Source: Larkinella terrae
GTDB lineage: Bacteria > Bacteroidota > Bacteroidia > Cytophagales > Spirosomataceae
NCBI RefSeq assembly: GCF_009668025.1
Contig: NZ_WJXZ01000013.1
Location: 248,001 to 312,000 of the forward strand
Length of the DNA: 64,000 nucleotides
Direction: 5' to 3'
The notes below the pieces were generated by a model. The model made no database searches and was not told the DNA's origin. It saw nothing but the letters and a program-made list of their open reading frames with translations. Position 1 is the first letter of the stretch. Each line of letters starts with the position of its first letter. The translations under genes and the position numbers were made by a program. This document shows, piece after piece, positions 27,438 to 36,873 of the stretch.

Positions 27438-27523
27438 AACCCAGTCAGCGGTCGAAGACCCTGACTGCGGTTATTGGGACTGAATTTCAACCGCAGTCAG
27501 GGCCTTCGGCCGCTGACTGGGTT
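27438..27523. repeat. 35-bp-stem inverted repeat inside the ara operon
   Basis: Arms 27438-27472 and 27489-27523 match at 33 of 35 positions around a 16-nt loop; they are built from CCCAGTCAGCGG and CCCTGACTGCGG. It ends 2 nt before the araD stop (27526) and precedes the symporter start by 22 bp. Related to the CCGCTGnCAGGG repeats after susD and after the flavin oxidoreductase gene. Confidence 0.75.
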
Positions 27524-27525
27524 GG

Positions 27526-28230
27526 TTAATAATCCTGTCCGTAGTAGGCATCCTTTCCGTGTTTCCGGAAATAATGCTTATCGATCAGGCTTTGCTTGAT
27601 GGCAGGTGTGTTGGGATTGATCGTCAGCGTGAGGTACGCCATTTTGGCGAGTTCCTCCAGCACCGTGGCGTTGTAAACCGCCTTGGCCGGATTTTTCCCC
27701 CAGGCAAACGGACCGTGACAGGCCACCAGAACCATCTCCACTTCCTCGGCGGAAAGGTTTTGTTCCCGGAACACATTTACGATCTGATTGCCGGTTTCGT
27801 GTTCGTAGTCGCCCTGAATCATCTCATCCGACATCACGTCCGTCACCGGAATCGTGGCCACCAGGTGATCGGCGTGGGTGGTTCCCAAATTCGGAATGCC
27901 GCGTCCGGCCTGCGCCCAGGCAACGGCATAGGTAGAATGGGTATGGCAAATACCGCCGATGTGTTCAAAATTCCGGTAGAGCAAGGTATGGGTTTTGGTG
28001 TCCGACGAAGGCCGCATCGTCCCTTCGACCACCCGGTTTTCCAGATCGACGATGACGATATCCGCCGGTTTTAGTTCGTCGTAAGGAATACCGCTCGGTT
28101 TGATGCCGACCACCCCCGCGTTCCGGTCGATTCCGCTCACGTTTCCGAATGTATAAATCGCCAGCTTCTGCCGGGGAATCTCCATATTGGCTTCGTACAC
28201 CTGCTCTTTCAGCACCTGGTAATTACTCAT
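27526..28230 (-). CDS. araD: L-ribulose-5-phosphate 4-epimerase
   Basis: 234 residues from ATG 28230 (MSNYQVLKEQVYEANMEI), 13 nt after the araB stop. Class II aldolase fold with the zinc site 'GGICHTHSTYAVAWAQAG' (HTH) and 'GTTHADH', plus the phosphate-binding 'GNVSG' and 'RPSSDT' loops. It converts L-ribulose 5-phosphate to D-xylulose 5-phosphate, the last step of the isomerase pathway to the pentose phosphate pathway. All landmarks of the family are present and the length is normal. Confidence 0.96.
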   Translation of the reverse strand: MSNYQVLKEQVYEANMEIPRQKLAIYTFGNVSGIDRNAGVVGIKPSGIPYDELKPADIVIVDLENRVVEGTMRPSSDTKTHTLLYRNFEHIGGICHTHSTYAVAWAQAGRGIPNLGTTHADHLVATIPVTDVMSDEMIQGDYEHETGNQIVNVFREQNLSAEEVEMVLVACHGPFAWGKNPAKAVYNATVLEELAKMAYLTLTINPNTPAIKQSLIDKHYFRKHGKDAYYGQDY

Positions 28231-28243
28231 ATCAACTTGATTA

Positions 28244-29887
28244 TCAATTATTTTTCTCAATAAAATCGCCCAAACTCAAATACCGCTGGTAGAGGACATC
28301 GTATACACTGGCTCGGTCGGAACGAGGGGTAAAAACCGCATCGAAGGCGGAGGCCATCGACCGTTGGGCTTCGGCAAAAGTCGGGTAAATACCGGCCGCC
28401 ACGGCCGCACAAACGGCGGCTCCCCGGGCGCAGCACTGATCGGACTCGGCCACTTTGATCGGGACATTCATGACGTCAGCCAGCGTTTGCATCACAAAGG
28501 CCGACTTCCTCGCCACTCCGCCAATCGCAATCACCTGACGAATGGGAACGCCTTCCTCCACAAACCGTTCGGCAATCCGGCGCGCACCATATGCGGTTGC
28601 CTCCACCAGAGCCTTGAAAACGTGGGCGGAACTGCTGCCCAGATTCAGCCCGGAAAGTGCCCCTTTCAACGTGTGGTTAGCGTCCGGCGTCCGCCGACCG
28701 TTCAGCCAGTCGATGGCAATCACATCCGTTTCGCTCACCGGGAGTTGACTCGCCTGTTCGGATAAATAAGGAATCAGAGCGGTTTGCAATGCCGCAATTT
28801 CATCGGCCTTCCCCTGTTTTTTTAACAAACCGGTGATCGGTTCCAGAATGAGTCGACCAAACCAGGCGTAGAGATCGCCAAAGGCGGATTGGCCCGCTTC
28901 CATGCCGAGCATCCCCGGCACAATGGAGCCGTCGACCTGACCGCAAATCCCGCGAATCAGCAAATGGCCCACATCCACGGAAGGCGCCATGAGCATGTCG
29001 CAGGTAGAGGTGCCAATCACTTTCACCAGCGCGTACGGCTCAATGTTGGCCCCCACGGCTCCCATGTGCGCGTCGAAACTCCCTACGCCGATAACCACAT
29101 CGGTCGGGACGCCGAGCTTTGCGGCCCATTCCGCCGAAATCGCGCCCATTGGCTCATCGGAGGTGTACGTCCGGGAAAATAACCGGTCGCGCAAACCCGA
29201 CAGCAGCGGGTCGAGGGTCGTTAGAAATTCTTCCGAAGGCAGGCCCTGAAATTCTTCGTGCCAGAGGGCTTTGTGACCAGCCGCAGTCCGGCTGCGTTTC
29301 AAGGTCAGCGGATTGGTGTTTCCGGTTAAAACCGCCGACACCCAGTCGCAGTGCTCGATCCACGAAAAAGCCGCCTTCCGAACGGCCTCATCCGTCCGTA
29401 GCGTCCGCAGAATCTTGGCCCAAAACCATTCCGATGAGTAAATACCGCCGACGTATTTGGTAAAATCCGTATCCCAGCGGTGCGCCAGTTGATTGATTTC
29501 TTCGGCTTCCTGATTGCCCGTGTGGTCTTTCCAGAGAATAAACATGCCGTTCGGATTGTCGGCAAACTCAGGCAGCAGCGCCAATGGTGTGCCATTTTCG
29601 TCGACCGGACCGGGCGTTGAACCTGTTGTATCGACCGAAATCCCCTTAATGCTGGCAACAACTTCGGGCGAAACCTGGCTCAAAGTTTCCTGAATTGATT
29701 TTTCGAGTCCTTCCAGATAATCCAGCGGGTGCTGCCGGAACTGGGAGCGAGCCGGATTGCAATAGGCACCGGTTTTCCATCGCGGGTATTCATGAACCCC
29801 CGAAGCCACTTCTTCACCCGTCCGGGCATCGACCAAAACCGCCCGAACCGAATCTGTCCCAAAATCTACACCAATCACAAACGGCAT
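28244..29887 (-). CDS. araB: Ribulokinase
   Basis: 547 residues. FGGY sugar-kinase fold: N-terminal phosphate loop 'VIGVDFGTDSVRAVLVDA', middle 'KDHTGNQEAEEIN' and 'GVGSFDAHMGAVG' of the ribulokinase branch, and the C-terminal 'VIAIGGVARKSAFVMQTLAD' and 'ARGAAVCAAVAAG' segments that bind ATP. It phosphorylates L-ribulose. It follows araA after 108 bp and is followed closely by araD, as second gene of the operon. Full length for the family. Confidence 0.97.
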   Translation of the reverse strand: MPFVIGVDFGTDSVRAVLVDARTGEEVASGVHEYPRWKTGAYCNPARSQFRQHPLDYLEGLEKSIQETLSQVSPEVVASIKGISVDTTGSTPGPVDENGTPLALLPEFADNPNGMFILWKDHTGNQEAEEINQLAHRWDTDFTKYVGGIYSSEWFWAKILRTLRTDEAVRKAAFSWIEHCDWVSAVLTGNTNPLTLKRSRTAAGHKALWHEEFQGLPSEEFLTTLDPLLSGLRDRLFSRTYTSDEPMGAISAEWAAKLGVPTDVVIGVGSFDAHMGAVGANIEPYALVKVIGTSTCDMLMAPSVDVGHLLIRGICGQVDGSIVPGMLGMEAGQSAFGDLYAWFGRLILEPITGLLKKQGKADEIAALQTALIPYLSEQASQLPVSETDVIAIDWLNGRRTPDANHTLKGALSGLNLGSSSAHVFKALVEATAYGARRIAERFVEEGVPIRQVIAIGGVARKSAFVMQTLADVMNVPIKVAESDQCCARGAAVCAAVAAGIYPTFAEAQRSMASAFDAVFTPRSDRASVYDVLYQRYLSLGDFIEKNN

Positions 29888-29995
29888 TTTCTTGAAGGAG
29901 TTATGAGTTATGAATTAAAAGTGAAAAGTGATGAGTTAAATGAAGATGGAGCCGCCCCAGCGGTTAGCTGACACAAGCCGAAAAACTCATAGCTC

Positions 29996-31495
29996 TTAAC
30001 TCTTTAAGTGGTAAAAGGCTTCGTTCCAGCGTAGTTCCTGTTTGAACGCGTGGATGCGGGTTTCTTCGTTGATCAGGACATATTCGACGCCCGCCATTTC
30101 GGCAAAATCTTCCATGTATTCGGACGTAATGGCCTTGCTGAAAACCGTATGGTGCGCGCCACCGGCCAGAATCCAGGCGGCAGCGGCCGTTTTCAGGTTG
30201 GGTTTGGCGTCCCACAACACGCGGGCTACGGGCAGTTTGGGCAGCGGTTTTTCAGTCGGCACCACATCTACCTCATTGACTAACAGCCGAAACCGGTTTC
30301 CCATATCTACCACCGAGGCATTGATGGCGGCTCCGGGCGCGACGTTGAACACCAGCCGTACCGGGTCCGATTTGCCGCCGATCGACAACGGATGAATTTC
30401 GCAGGACGGTTTTCCGTCGGCAATCGACTCGTCGATTTCGAGCATGTGGGCGCCCAAAACCCGCTGGCCGCCCGGCGATAGGTGATACGTATAATCTTCC
30501 ATGAACGAACTGCCGCCCGGCAGTCCTACGCCCATTACTTTAATGGCCCGGCCCAGCGCTGCGGTTTTCCAGTCGCCTTCGCCCCCGAAACTATAGCCGT
30601 CGGCCATTAGTCGTTGTACGGCAATTCCGGGAAGTTGGTTCAGGCCGTGCAGGTCTTCGAACGTATCGGTAAATCCTTTGATTTTGTGATCTTCCAGAAA
30701 ACCGCGTAACCCGATTTCAATTTTTGCGGCATCCCGGAGCGATTCATGACGGAGTCCGGCGCTTCGCAGTTCGGCAACGATTTGATAACGTTGTTCATAT
30801 TCTGACACTAATGTATTGATTTCCTGATCACTTACCTGGTTAACATAGGCCACCAGATCGCCGACACCGTAGCCGTAAACGGAATAACCAAACTTAATCT
30901 GGGCTTCCACCTTATCCCCTTCCGTAACGGCGACTTCCCGCATGTTGTCACCAAAGCGCGCAAACCGGGCACCCTGTAAATCATGCCAGCCCGCAGCTAC
31001 GCGCACCCAAACGTTCAGCCGGTCATGGACTTCCGGGTCCTCCCAATGTCCGACAACTACCTTCCGTTCCAGCCGCAAACGGGAGTTGATAAACCCGAAT
31101 TCCCGGTCGCCGTGCGCCGACTGATTGAGGTTCATGAAATCCATATCGATGTTTTCCCACGGAATGTCGCGGTTAAATTGGGTGTGCAGGTGCAGCAGCG
31201 GTTTGTGCAGAATTTTCAGGCCGTTGATCCACATTTTGGCCGGCGAAAACGTGTGCATCCAGGTCACCAGACCGATGCAGTTGGGTGCGCTGTTCGCTTC
31301 CAGACACAAGCGGTAAATTTCGTCGGGGCCGGTCAGCACGGTTTTGAACACAATCTTTACCGGTATATGGGACGACTCGTTGAGCGCATCCACGATTGTG
31401 CGGGAATGTTCCGCGACCTGCTGGAGGGTTTCTTCGCCGTATAAATGCTGGCTGCCGGTTACAAACCAGGCTTCAAGATGATCAATAAAAATCAT
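29996..31495 (-). CDS. araA: L-arabinose isomerase
   Basis: 499 residues with the family opening '[15 protein letters not shown]' and the regions '[14 protein letters not shown]', '[13 protein letters not shown]' and '[20 protein letters not shown]', which carry the manganese and substrate ligands (Glu, Glu, His, His in characterised enzymes). It converts L-arabinose to L-ribulose in the cytoplasm and is the first gene of the operon. The leader contains a TATATTTG box 54 nt upstream and an A/T palindrome, the likely promoter and operator. Confidence 0.97.
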   Translation of the reverse strand: MIFIDHLEAWFVTGSQHLYGEETLQQVAEHSRTIVDALNESSHIPVKIVFKTVLTGPDEIYRLCLEANSAPNCIGLVTWMHTFSPAKMWINGLKILHKPLLHLHTQFNRDIPWENIDMDFMNLNQSAHGDREFGFINSRLRLERKVVVGHWEDPEVHDRLNVWVRVAAGWHDLQGARFARFGDNMREVAVTEGDKVEAQIKFGYSVYGYGVGDLVAYVNQVSDQEINTLVSEYEQRYQIVAELRSAGLRHESLRDAAKIEIGLRGFLEDHKIKGFTDTFEDLHGLNQLPGIAVQRLMADGYSFGGEGDWKTAALGRAIKVMGVGLPGGSSFMEDYTYHLSPGGQRVLGAHMLEIDESIADGKPSCEIHPLSIGGKSDPVRLVFNVAPGAAINASVVDMGNRFRLLVNEVDVVPTEKPLPKLPVARVLWDAKPNLKTAAAAWILAGGAHHTVFSKAITSEYMEDFAEMAGVEYVLINEETRIHAFKQELRWNEAFYHLKS

Positions 31496-31548
31496 TGTGG
31501 GATTGTTAGGTTGCGTTCGCTCTTCAACGAACGATCAGGCATCGAGGG

Positions 31549-31575
31549 CAAATATATAAATAAATGTATTTTATA
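31549..31575 (-). promoter_or_regulatory. araA promoter -7 box and candidate AraR operator
   Basis: On the minus strand TATATTTG (31549-31556) fits the Bacteroidota -7 consensus TAnnTTTG, 54 nt before the araA ATG. It overlaps an A/T-rich imperfect palindrome at 31555-31575 (TATAAATA and ATTTTATA arms, 6 of 8 matching), placed where a repressor would block the promoter. The operator assignment is inference; no second copy of this exact site was found in the window. Confidence 0.5.
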
Positions 31576-31679
31576 CGCTTATGAAAACGCAAAATAATTA
31601 CTGGAAATAATCCAGTACCAAAAGCGGTTTTGGAGGGAGCCCATAGGTCAAAAAAAAACAGGAACGATCGTCCCTGTCT

Positions 31680-31768
31680 GTACCCAAGGACGGCTCGTCC
31701 GTGAGATCTGGGTAATTCATACTGGCAATCAAAAGCTGGAACCTCACGGACTACCAGTCCGTGGGTAC
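31680..31768. repeat. Inverted repeat abutting the RNA helicase stop codon
   Basis: Arms 31680-31705 (GTACCCAAGGAC...GTCCGTGAG) and 31743-31768 (CTCACGGAC...GTGGGTAC) match except for a short central block; each arm is itself a small GGAC...GTCC palindrome. A CAGGAACGATCGTCCCTG near-palindrome precedes it. The right arm ends 1 nt before the helicase stop (31770-31772). Confidence 0.65.
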
Positions 31769-31769
31769 A

Positions 31770-33011
31770 TCAGGACGGTTTTCCGCTGCTTTTCGGGCGT
31801 CGGGAAGAACCTTTCTTCCCACCGGCCCGTCGTTTTCGCTGCGGGAACGAACCACTTTTCCCCGGATTATATTCCAGTGTTTCGCCCAGGTGGGCTGGCA
31901 GCGGTACTTTGGTGACGGGGGCACCGATCAGCCGTTCGATGGCCGAGAATTTCCGTTGTTCGGTTTCACTGATGAAGGTGTAGGCAATGCCGGTGGTTTC
32001 GGCGCGGGCCGTGCGGCCAATCCGGTGGACGTAATCCTCGCCATCGTGCGGCACGTCGTAGTTGATGACCAGGTCGATGTTGTCGATATCGATACCCCGG
32101 GAGAGAATATCGGTGGCGACCAGAATCTTTAGTTTCCGGCTTCGGAACGCCAGCAACACCTGCTCCCGCTCGGTCTGTTCAAGGTCGGAATGAATGGCTT
32201 CGGCGGCAAAACCGGCCTGTTTCAGTTCACGGGCGAGTTGCTTGACATTCTCTTTTCGGGAACAGAAAATCAGTACGGATGGGAAATTATGCTCTTTCAG
32301 CAGGAATTTGACCAGCGCAATTTTTTGATTCTGGTAAACCACAAAAGCTTCCTGAACAATCTTGGCGGGCGGTTTTGACAACGAAAGTGTAATCTCTTCC
32401 GGCGTGTGCAGAATTTTCCGGGCCAGTTCCCGGATTTTGGGCGGCATCGTGGCCGACAAGAGCAAACTCTGGCGTTTGGTCGGGAGAAACGAAATGATTT
32501 TCACGATGTCGCCGTAAAAGCCCATGTCCAGCATTCGGTCGGCTTCGTCGAGAATCAAATACTGAAGTTTGTCGATTTTGGCGTACCCCATGTTCAGGTG
32601 ACTGATCATGCGGCCCGGCGTACAAATCACGATGTCGGCACCACCTGACAGGGCCTGACGCTCCGTACTGTACGAAGCGCCATCGCCCCCGCCGTAGACG
32701 GCAATCGAGCTGACGGAGGTAAAATAGGAAAATCCCTCCAGGTTTTGGGAAATCTGGATGGCCAGCTCGCGGGTTGGCACAATGACCAGCGCCTTGATGT
32801 TGTCGTCGGGACCGGCCGCAGTGATTTTATGAAGGATGGGCAGCAGATAGGAAGCGGTTTTTCCCGTTCCGGTCTGGGCCGAAACGATGAGATCTTTACC
32901 CGCTAATATCAGTGGAATAACTTGTTCCTGTACAAGAGTCGGTGTGTCGTAATTCATGGCGTCGATGCCTTCCATCAACCGATCATCGAAGCCAAAGTCT
33001 GAGAATTTCAA
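31770..33011 (-). CDS. DEAD-box ATP-dependent RNA helicase (RhlE-like)
   Basis: 413 residues. All helicase motifs are visible: Q-motif region 'FSDFGFDDRLMEGIDAMNYD', Walker A AQTGTGKT, PTRELA, TPGR, DEAD (LILDEADRMLDMGF), SAT, and HRIGRTAR in the second RecA domain. A short basic, Gly/Ser-rich tail (RKRRAGGKKGSSRRPKSSGK) should bind RNA. The RhlE group unwinds RNA in ribosome assembly, mRNA decay and cold adaptation. It is monocistronic; its 3' end runs directly into a palindromic repeat. Confidence 0.95.
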   Translation of the reverse strand: MKFSDFGFDDRLMEGIDAMNYDTPTLVQEQVIPLILAGKDLIVSAQTGTGKTASYLLPILHKITAAGPDDNIKALVIVPTRELAIQISQNLEGFSYFTSVSSIAVYGGGDGASYSTERQALSGGADIVICTPGRMISHLNMGYAKIDKLQYLILDEADRMLDMGFYGDIVKIISFLPTKRQSLLLSATMPPKIRELARKILHTPEEITLSLSKPPAKIVQEAFVVYQNQKIALVKFLLKEHNFPSVLIFCSRKENVKQLARELKQAGFAAEAIHSDLEQTEREQVLLAFRSRKLKILVATDILSRGIDIDNIDLVINYDVPHDGEDYVHRIGRTARAETTGIAYTFISETEQRKFSAIERLIGAPVTKVPLPAHLGETLEYNPGKSGSFPQRKRRAGGKKGSSRRPKSSGKPS

Positions 33012-33149
33012 GCTAAAAAACTAAAGGTTAAGTGTAGAATTTGGTGAATATAACACTATTTCGGGCATTAAAACAAATGCCGTTCAGTAAGTTATCCAAA
33101 CGCGATCCCTCCACGCTCGGGGAAATTAGTCCGGGATTTTAACGTGAAA

Positions 33150-33194
33150 CCTTTTGAAAACAAAAGCGCATCGCGTGCCCAACGCGATGCGCTT
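33150..33194 (-). terminator. Rho-independent terminator of the ABC permease gene
   Basis: Perfect 13-bp stem: 33164-33176 (AAGCGCATCGCGT) with 33182-33194 (ACGCGATGCGCTT), loop of 5 nt. On the minus strand it is followed by TTTTGTTTTC. It sits 20 bp after the stop at 33215. Confidence 0.85.
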
Positions 33195-33214
33195 GTTACT
33201 AAAAACTCTTCGGC

Positions 33215-35920
33215 TTATTCGCTTCGCAAACTTTTCACCGGATTGAGCAAAGCTGCTTTAATGCTCTGAAAACTAACCGTTAGCAGAGCAATGGCAACGA
33301 TGAGCAGTGCAGCCAGCGCGAACATCCACCACTCGATCGCGATCTTGTAGGCAAATCCCTGCAACCAGCGGTTCATGGCATACCCCGCCAGCGGGGAAGC
33401 AATCACCAGGGCAATCACGATCAGTTTGATAAAGTCTTTGGAAAGCAGACCGACAATGCTGCCGACCGACGCGCCCAGCACCTTCCGAACGCCGATTTCC
33501 TTTGTTCGCTGCTGAGCCGCAAAAGCCGCCAGACCAAACAAGCCGAGGCAGGAAATCAGGATGGCGATCCCGGTAAAATAGCCCACAATGGCGGACGTCC
33601 GGGCGTCGGTCTGGTAATTCCGCTGAAAATCCTCGTCGATGAACGAATATTCGAACGGTTCGTCGGGAACCAGCGCTTTCCATTTTTGCTCCGCAAACGC
33701 CAGCACGTTGTCGACCTGCGCCGTGTTAACGTGAACAACCAGATAATTATAGCTGTTCGCATCGTTCAACAGCAGAAATGCATACGGCTGGATCGGCTGG
33801 TGGAGATCTTCAAAGTGAAAATCTTTTACGACGCCCACGATTTCCAGCGAAGCATCGCCTTTGTCGCCAAATTTCAGTTTATACCCAACGGCTTTTTCCA
33901 GCGGAACGCCCATCTTGCGCAGGACGGTTTCGTTGACCACCATTCGCAAATTGGTATCGCCAGGAAATTCCGTTGAAAAAATCCGTCCTTTGAGCAGTTG
34001 AAAACCCATCAATTTCATAAAATCCGGTCCCACAAAATTGGTTTTGACGTACTGCGCCTGGCCCACATTCTGGTCGGGACGATACAAGCCAACATCACTT
34101 GGACTTCGGATGCCGGGGTAATATTTGGTACCTGATGCGCCGGTTACCTGATTGTTTTGCCGGATTTCATTCTGCAAACCCGCATACGCTTTATGGGCCG
34201 CTTCGCTGCGGAGCGGAATCACCAGTTGCTGCTCTTTGGTAAAACCCAGCGGCTGATTCTGCAAAAACCGCATCTGCTGCTGAATCACCAGCGTGGCAAA
34301 TACCAATCCGATGGAAATCACAAACTGAAAAACCACCAGCCCCCGGCGCAGCGCAATGGCGGAAATGCTGTTGGCAAACCGCCCTTTAAGCACCTGAACC
34401 GGATTGAATACGGAAAGATAAAAAGCCGGATAACTCCCTGCCAGCAAACCGGTTAAGAGCGTAAGAGCCACAAATGACCCAATAATTTCCGGTTCAATCA
34501 GTTCCCGGAAATTCAGTTGTTTATCGGTCAGTTGGTTAAAAACCGGTAAGAGAACTGCTACCAGCCCGAAAGCAATCACCAGCCCGATTGCCGACAAAAA
34601 CATCGATTCACCCAGAAACTGCCGGACCAGCAGCCCACGCCCCGCGCCCATCACTTTCCGGATGCCGACCTCGGCCGCCCGTTTCGCTGACCGCGCCGTA
34701 GCCAGATTCATGAAGTTGATGCAGGCAATCAGGAGTGTAAAAATCGCAATGGAAGCCAGAATATAGAGGTAGGTCATGCTGCTGGTTGGCGTGATAATCT
34801 CCCGCATCTGGCCGTATAAATGCAGATCAGATACCGGCAAGAGGGAAATTTTCTTATCAAAACCCGATCCTTTAAGTCCTTCGCGGGCGTATTTTTCGAT
34901 GAAAGCAGGCAGTTTCCGGTTTAATTGCTGCGCGTCACTCCCCGGCCGAAGGCGCAGGTAAGTATGGAACATATTGTTGTAGTAGAAATTCTGCGGTTGT
35001 TCCCGTAAAAAACTACCAACCCAGCCCGCCGTCATCGGAACCAGAAACCGGGCGTCGATGTGCGAACGGGTGCTTTCATCGCGGTACACGCCCGTCACCT
35101 GGAAGTTTTCGCCGTTGCCGGTTTGTCCGTTAATCTTGATGATTCGGTTCAAGGCCGGTTTTTCGCCAAACAGTTTATGTGCGACCTCCTCCGACAACAC
35201 CACCGAATGGACATCATTCAGGGCGGTTTTGGGGTCACCTTCCGTAAATTGGTAGGTAAAAAGGTCAAAAAACGTTGAATCGGCCTGATAACCGTTCGTT
35301 TCGTAAAACGATTGCAACCGCTGGTTGTCCTCGTGCACCTGAAGCAGTACTTTGCTTTCGCTGAAATTGGTTTTTAAACGCGTGACCTGCTCGATTTCCG
35401 GGAATTCGGCTTTCAACGCAGCCGCATACGGCGACGACTGCCGGGGGTTTTCTTCCTGCGCACCCGTTGGATAAATCACATCACTCTTCACTAGAAACAG
35501 GTCACTGGCATTGCGATGGTGTTTATCGAACGACAGTTCGCTGCGGATATACAGCAACAATAACATGCAGCAGGTCATGCCAATGGACAGCCCCAGAATG
35601 TTGATGGCCGAAAAGGATTTGCTGCGAATCAGGTTGCGCCAGGCAACCAACAGATAATTACGAATCATGTCGGGGTGAAGGGTTGAAAGTTGAGGATATT
35701 CCGTCGGTTTTCGCTTGTAAAAAAAGGGCGACAGGTAGTGCAAAACCGCTCGCCCGTATTCCCGCCCGGCCTGCGCGGAACCCACCTGCTCCAGCCGCTT
35801 GCGGTAAACTTCGTAGAGGTCGCCCTGCAAATCTTCCAGCAGGTGCGGAGCCACAAACCATTCCAGCAGCCGGTCGGCCCAACGCGGTGGTTGGGGCGTC
35901 GGGTTTTCAGGATTGTCCAT
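33215..35920 (-). CDS. MacB/FtsX-type ABC permease with permease-prefix domain
   Basis: 901 residues. Residues 1-75 form the 'permease prefix' helical domain ('WADRLLEWFVAPHLLEDLQG', 'YEVYRKRLEQVG') found before FtsX permeases in Cytophagales. Then a first membrane helix about 95-118, a long periplasmic MacB domain to about 380, three helices forming the first FtsX unit ('IACINFMNLATARSAKRAAE'), a second periplasmic domain and a final FtsX unit ('AAFAAQQRTKEIGVRKVLGA'). It is a duplicated permease in one chain, used for export or mechanotransmission. No ATPase gene is next to it, so the nucleotide-binding partner is encoded elsewhere. It is divergent from an ECF sigma gene. Confidence 0.93.
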   Translation of the reverse strand: MDNPENPTPQPPRWADRLLEWFVAPHLLEDLQGDLYEVYRKRLEQVGSAQAGREYGRAVLHYLSPFFYKRKPTEYPQLSTLHPDMIRNYLLVAWRNLIRSKSFSAINILGLSIGMTCCMLLLLYIRSELSFDKHHRNASDLFLVKSDVIYPTGAQEENPRQSSPYAAALKAEFPEIEQVTRLKTNFSESKVLLQVHEDNQRLQSFYETNGYQADSTFFDLFTYQFTEGDPKTALNDVHSVVLSEEVAHKLFGEKPALNRIIKINGQTGNGENFQVTGVYRDESTRSHIDARFLVPMTAGWVGSFLREQPQNFYYNNMFHTYLRLRPGSDAQQLNRKLPAFIEKYAREGLKGSGFDKKISLLPVSDLHLYGQMREIITPTSSMTYLYILASIAIFTLLIACINFMNLATARSAKRAAEVGIRKVMGAGRGLLVRQFLGESMFLSAIGLVIAFGLVAVLLPVFNQLTDKQLNFRELIEPEIIGSFVALTLLTGLLAGSYPAFYLSVFNPVQVLKGRFANSISAIALRRGLVVFQFVISIGLVFATLVIQQQMRFLQNQPLGFTKEQQLVIPLRSEAAHKAYAGLQNEIRQNNQVTGASGTKYYPGIRSPSDVGLYRPDQNVGQAQYVKTNFVGPDFMKLMGFQLLKGRIFSTEFPGDTNLRMVVNETVLRKMGVPLEKAVGYKLKFGDKGDASLEIVGVVKDFHFEDLHQPIQPYAFLLLNDANSYNYLVVHVNTAQVDNVLAFAEQKWKALVPDEPFEYSFIDEDFQRNYQTDARTSAIVGYFTGIAILISCLGLFGLAAFAAQQRTKEIGVRKVLGASVGSIVGLLSKDFIKLIVIALVIASPLAGYAMNRWLQGFAYKIAIEWWMFALAALLIVAIALLTVSFQSIKAALLNPVKSLRSE

Positions 35921-36062
35921 GTGCGACAGATTCAGTTGGTTCAGGCATCAACCGGTCAGAATTGATTAGTTATAATTATGCAAATCAAATCTCCTGCCAA
36001 TCTGGACGAATGACGGTTTTAACTAAATATGACGTATTTCAGCCGGCCAGGTCCGGCGGGAT

Positions 36063-36099
36063 TGTCCAGAAACGGACAGCAGATGTACTATTCTGGACA
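36063..36099. promoter_or_regulatory. Inverted repeat between the permease and the ECF sigma gene
   Basis: Perfect arms TGTCCAGAA (36063-36071) and TTCTGGACA (36091-36099), with an extra GGACA at 36074-36078 between them and TCTGGAC again at 36001-36007. It lies in the divergent promoter region. A shared regulator binding site is plausible; the factor is unknown. Confidence 0.45.
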
Positions 36100-36176
36100 G
36101 CCGAATGGTGGAACCAATTAAAATTTTGTCGATAAATGTTAATTTTACGGTTATCGCGTTTTTATTATCTCCTTCA

Positions 36177-36806
36177 ATGATTTTTTTGCATCTTTGGTGG
36201 TATAAACAGCAGGTTCTTTTGGCGCAATTCTCCTCACATACAGACGATTCGATTCTGTGGCAACACTTTCGGGTGGGTAATGAAGCAGCGTATACCGAGC
36301 TGACCCGGCGCTACTACCGGAAGCTTATCCACTACGGACGGAAGTTCACGCCCAATGTTCAATTGGTGGAAGACTCTCTGCAGGATGTACTGGTGCATTT
36401 GTGGCTGCATCGCCGGACGCTGAACGACACCCCCTCCGTGAAGTTTTATCTGCTCAAATCGTTCCGGAATCAGTTGTTTAAAACCCTGAAAACCAACCTG
36501 GATCGCATCGAACTAGACAGCCGGTTTGATGAATTACAACCCGAATTTTCCAGCGAAGAAGTTTATATTCAGCAGGAAACCGATCAGAGTTTCCGGACGA
36601 AGGTTGGCGAATTGCTGGCCCAGTTGCCGGAACGCCAGCGGGAAGTGATCTACCTGCGATTTTTTCAGGGATTGCGACCGGAAGAAATTGCCGAACTGCT
36701 GACGATCAAACCGCAGTCGGTCAGCAATATTTTGCAGCGGGCATTGGCCAATTTGCGCGAAAACTGGCCCATTTCTTTATTTATCGCCCTTCTTCTTTTG
36801 TTCTGA
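36177..36806 (+). CDS. ECF-family RNA polymerase sigma factor
   Basis: 209 residues if started at ATG 36177; the frame opens at 36105 and the true start is uncertain, because a CATCTTTG promoter-like box lies at 36188-36195. Sigma region 2 is 'EAAYTELTRRYYRKLIHYGR' to 'DSLQDVLVHLWLHR'; region 4 is 'LPERQREVIYLRFFQGLRPE' with the helix-turn-helix 'EIAELLTIKPQSVSNILQRA'. A hydrophobic end (PISLFIALLLLF) is typical of the Bacteroidota sigma-70 group. No FecR-type anti-sigma gene is adjacent, unlike the usual arrangement; the only fecR in the window is 28 kb away and has no sigma partner. Confidence 0.9.
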   Translation: MIFLHLWWYKQQVLLAQFSSHTDDSILWQHFRVGNEAAYTELTRRYYRKLIHYGRKFTPNVQLVEDSLQDVLVHLWLHRRTLNDTPSVKFYLLKSFRNQLFKTLKTNLDRIELDSRFDELQPEFSSEEVYIQQETDQSFRTKVGELLAQLPERQREVIYLRFFQGLRPEEIAELLTIKPQSVSNILQRALANLRENWPISLFIALLLLF

Positions 36807-36873
36807 TTGGTTTACTTTGCAATCAATCCAGCTTCATTATTTTAACTCGCCCGGACTTTCTGGTCCAACCCGC

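Noticed and set aside
36105-36176. N-terminal extension of the ECF sigma factor
   Set aside because: Hydrophobic extension not typical of sigma factors; promoter-like sequence lies inside the frame.
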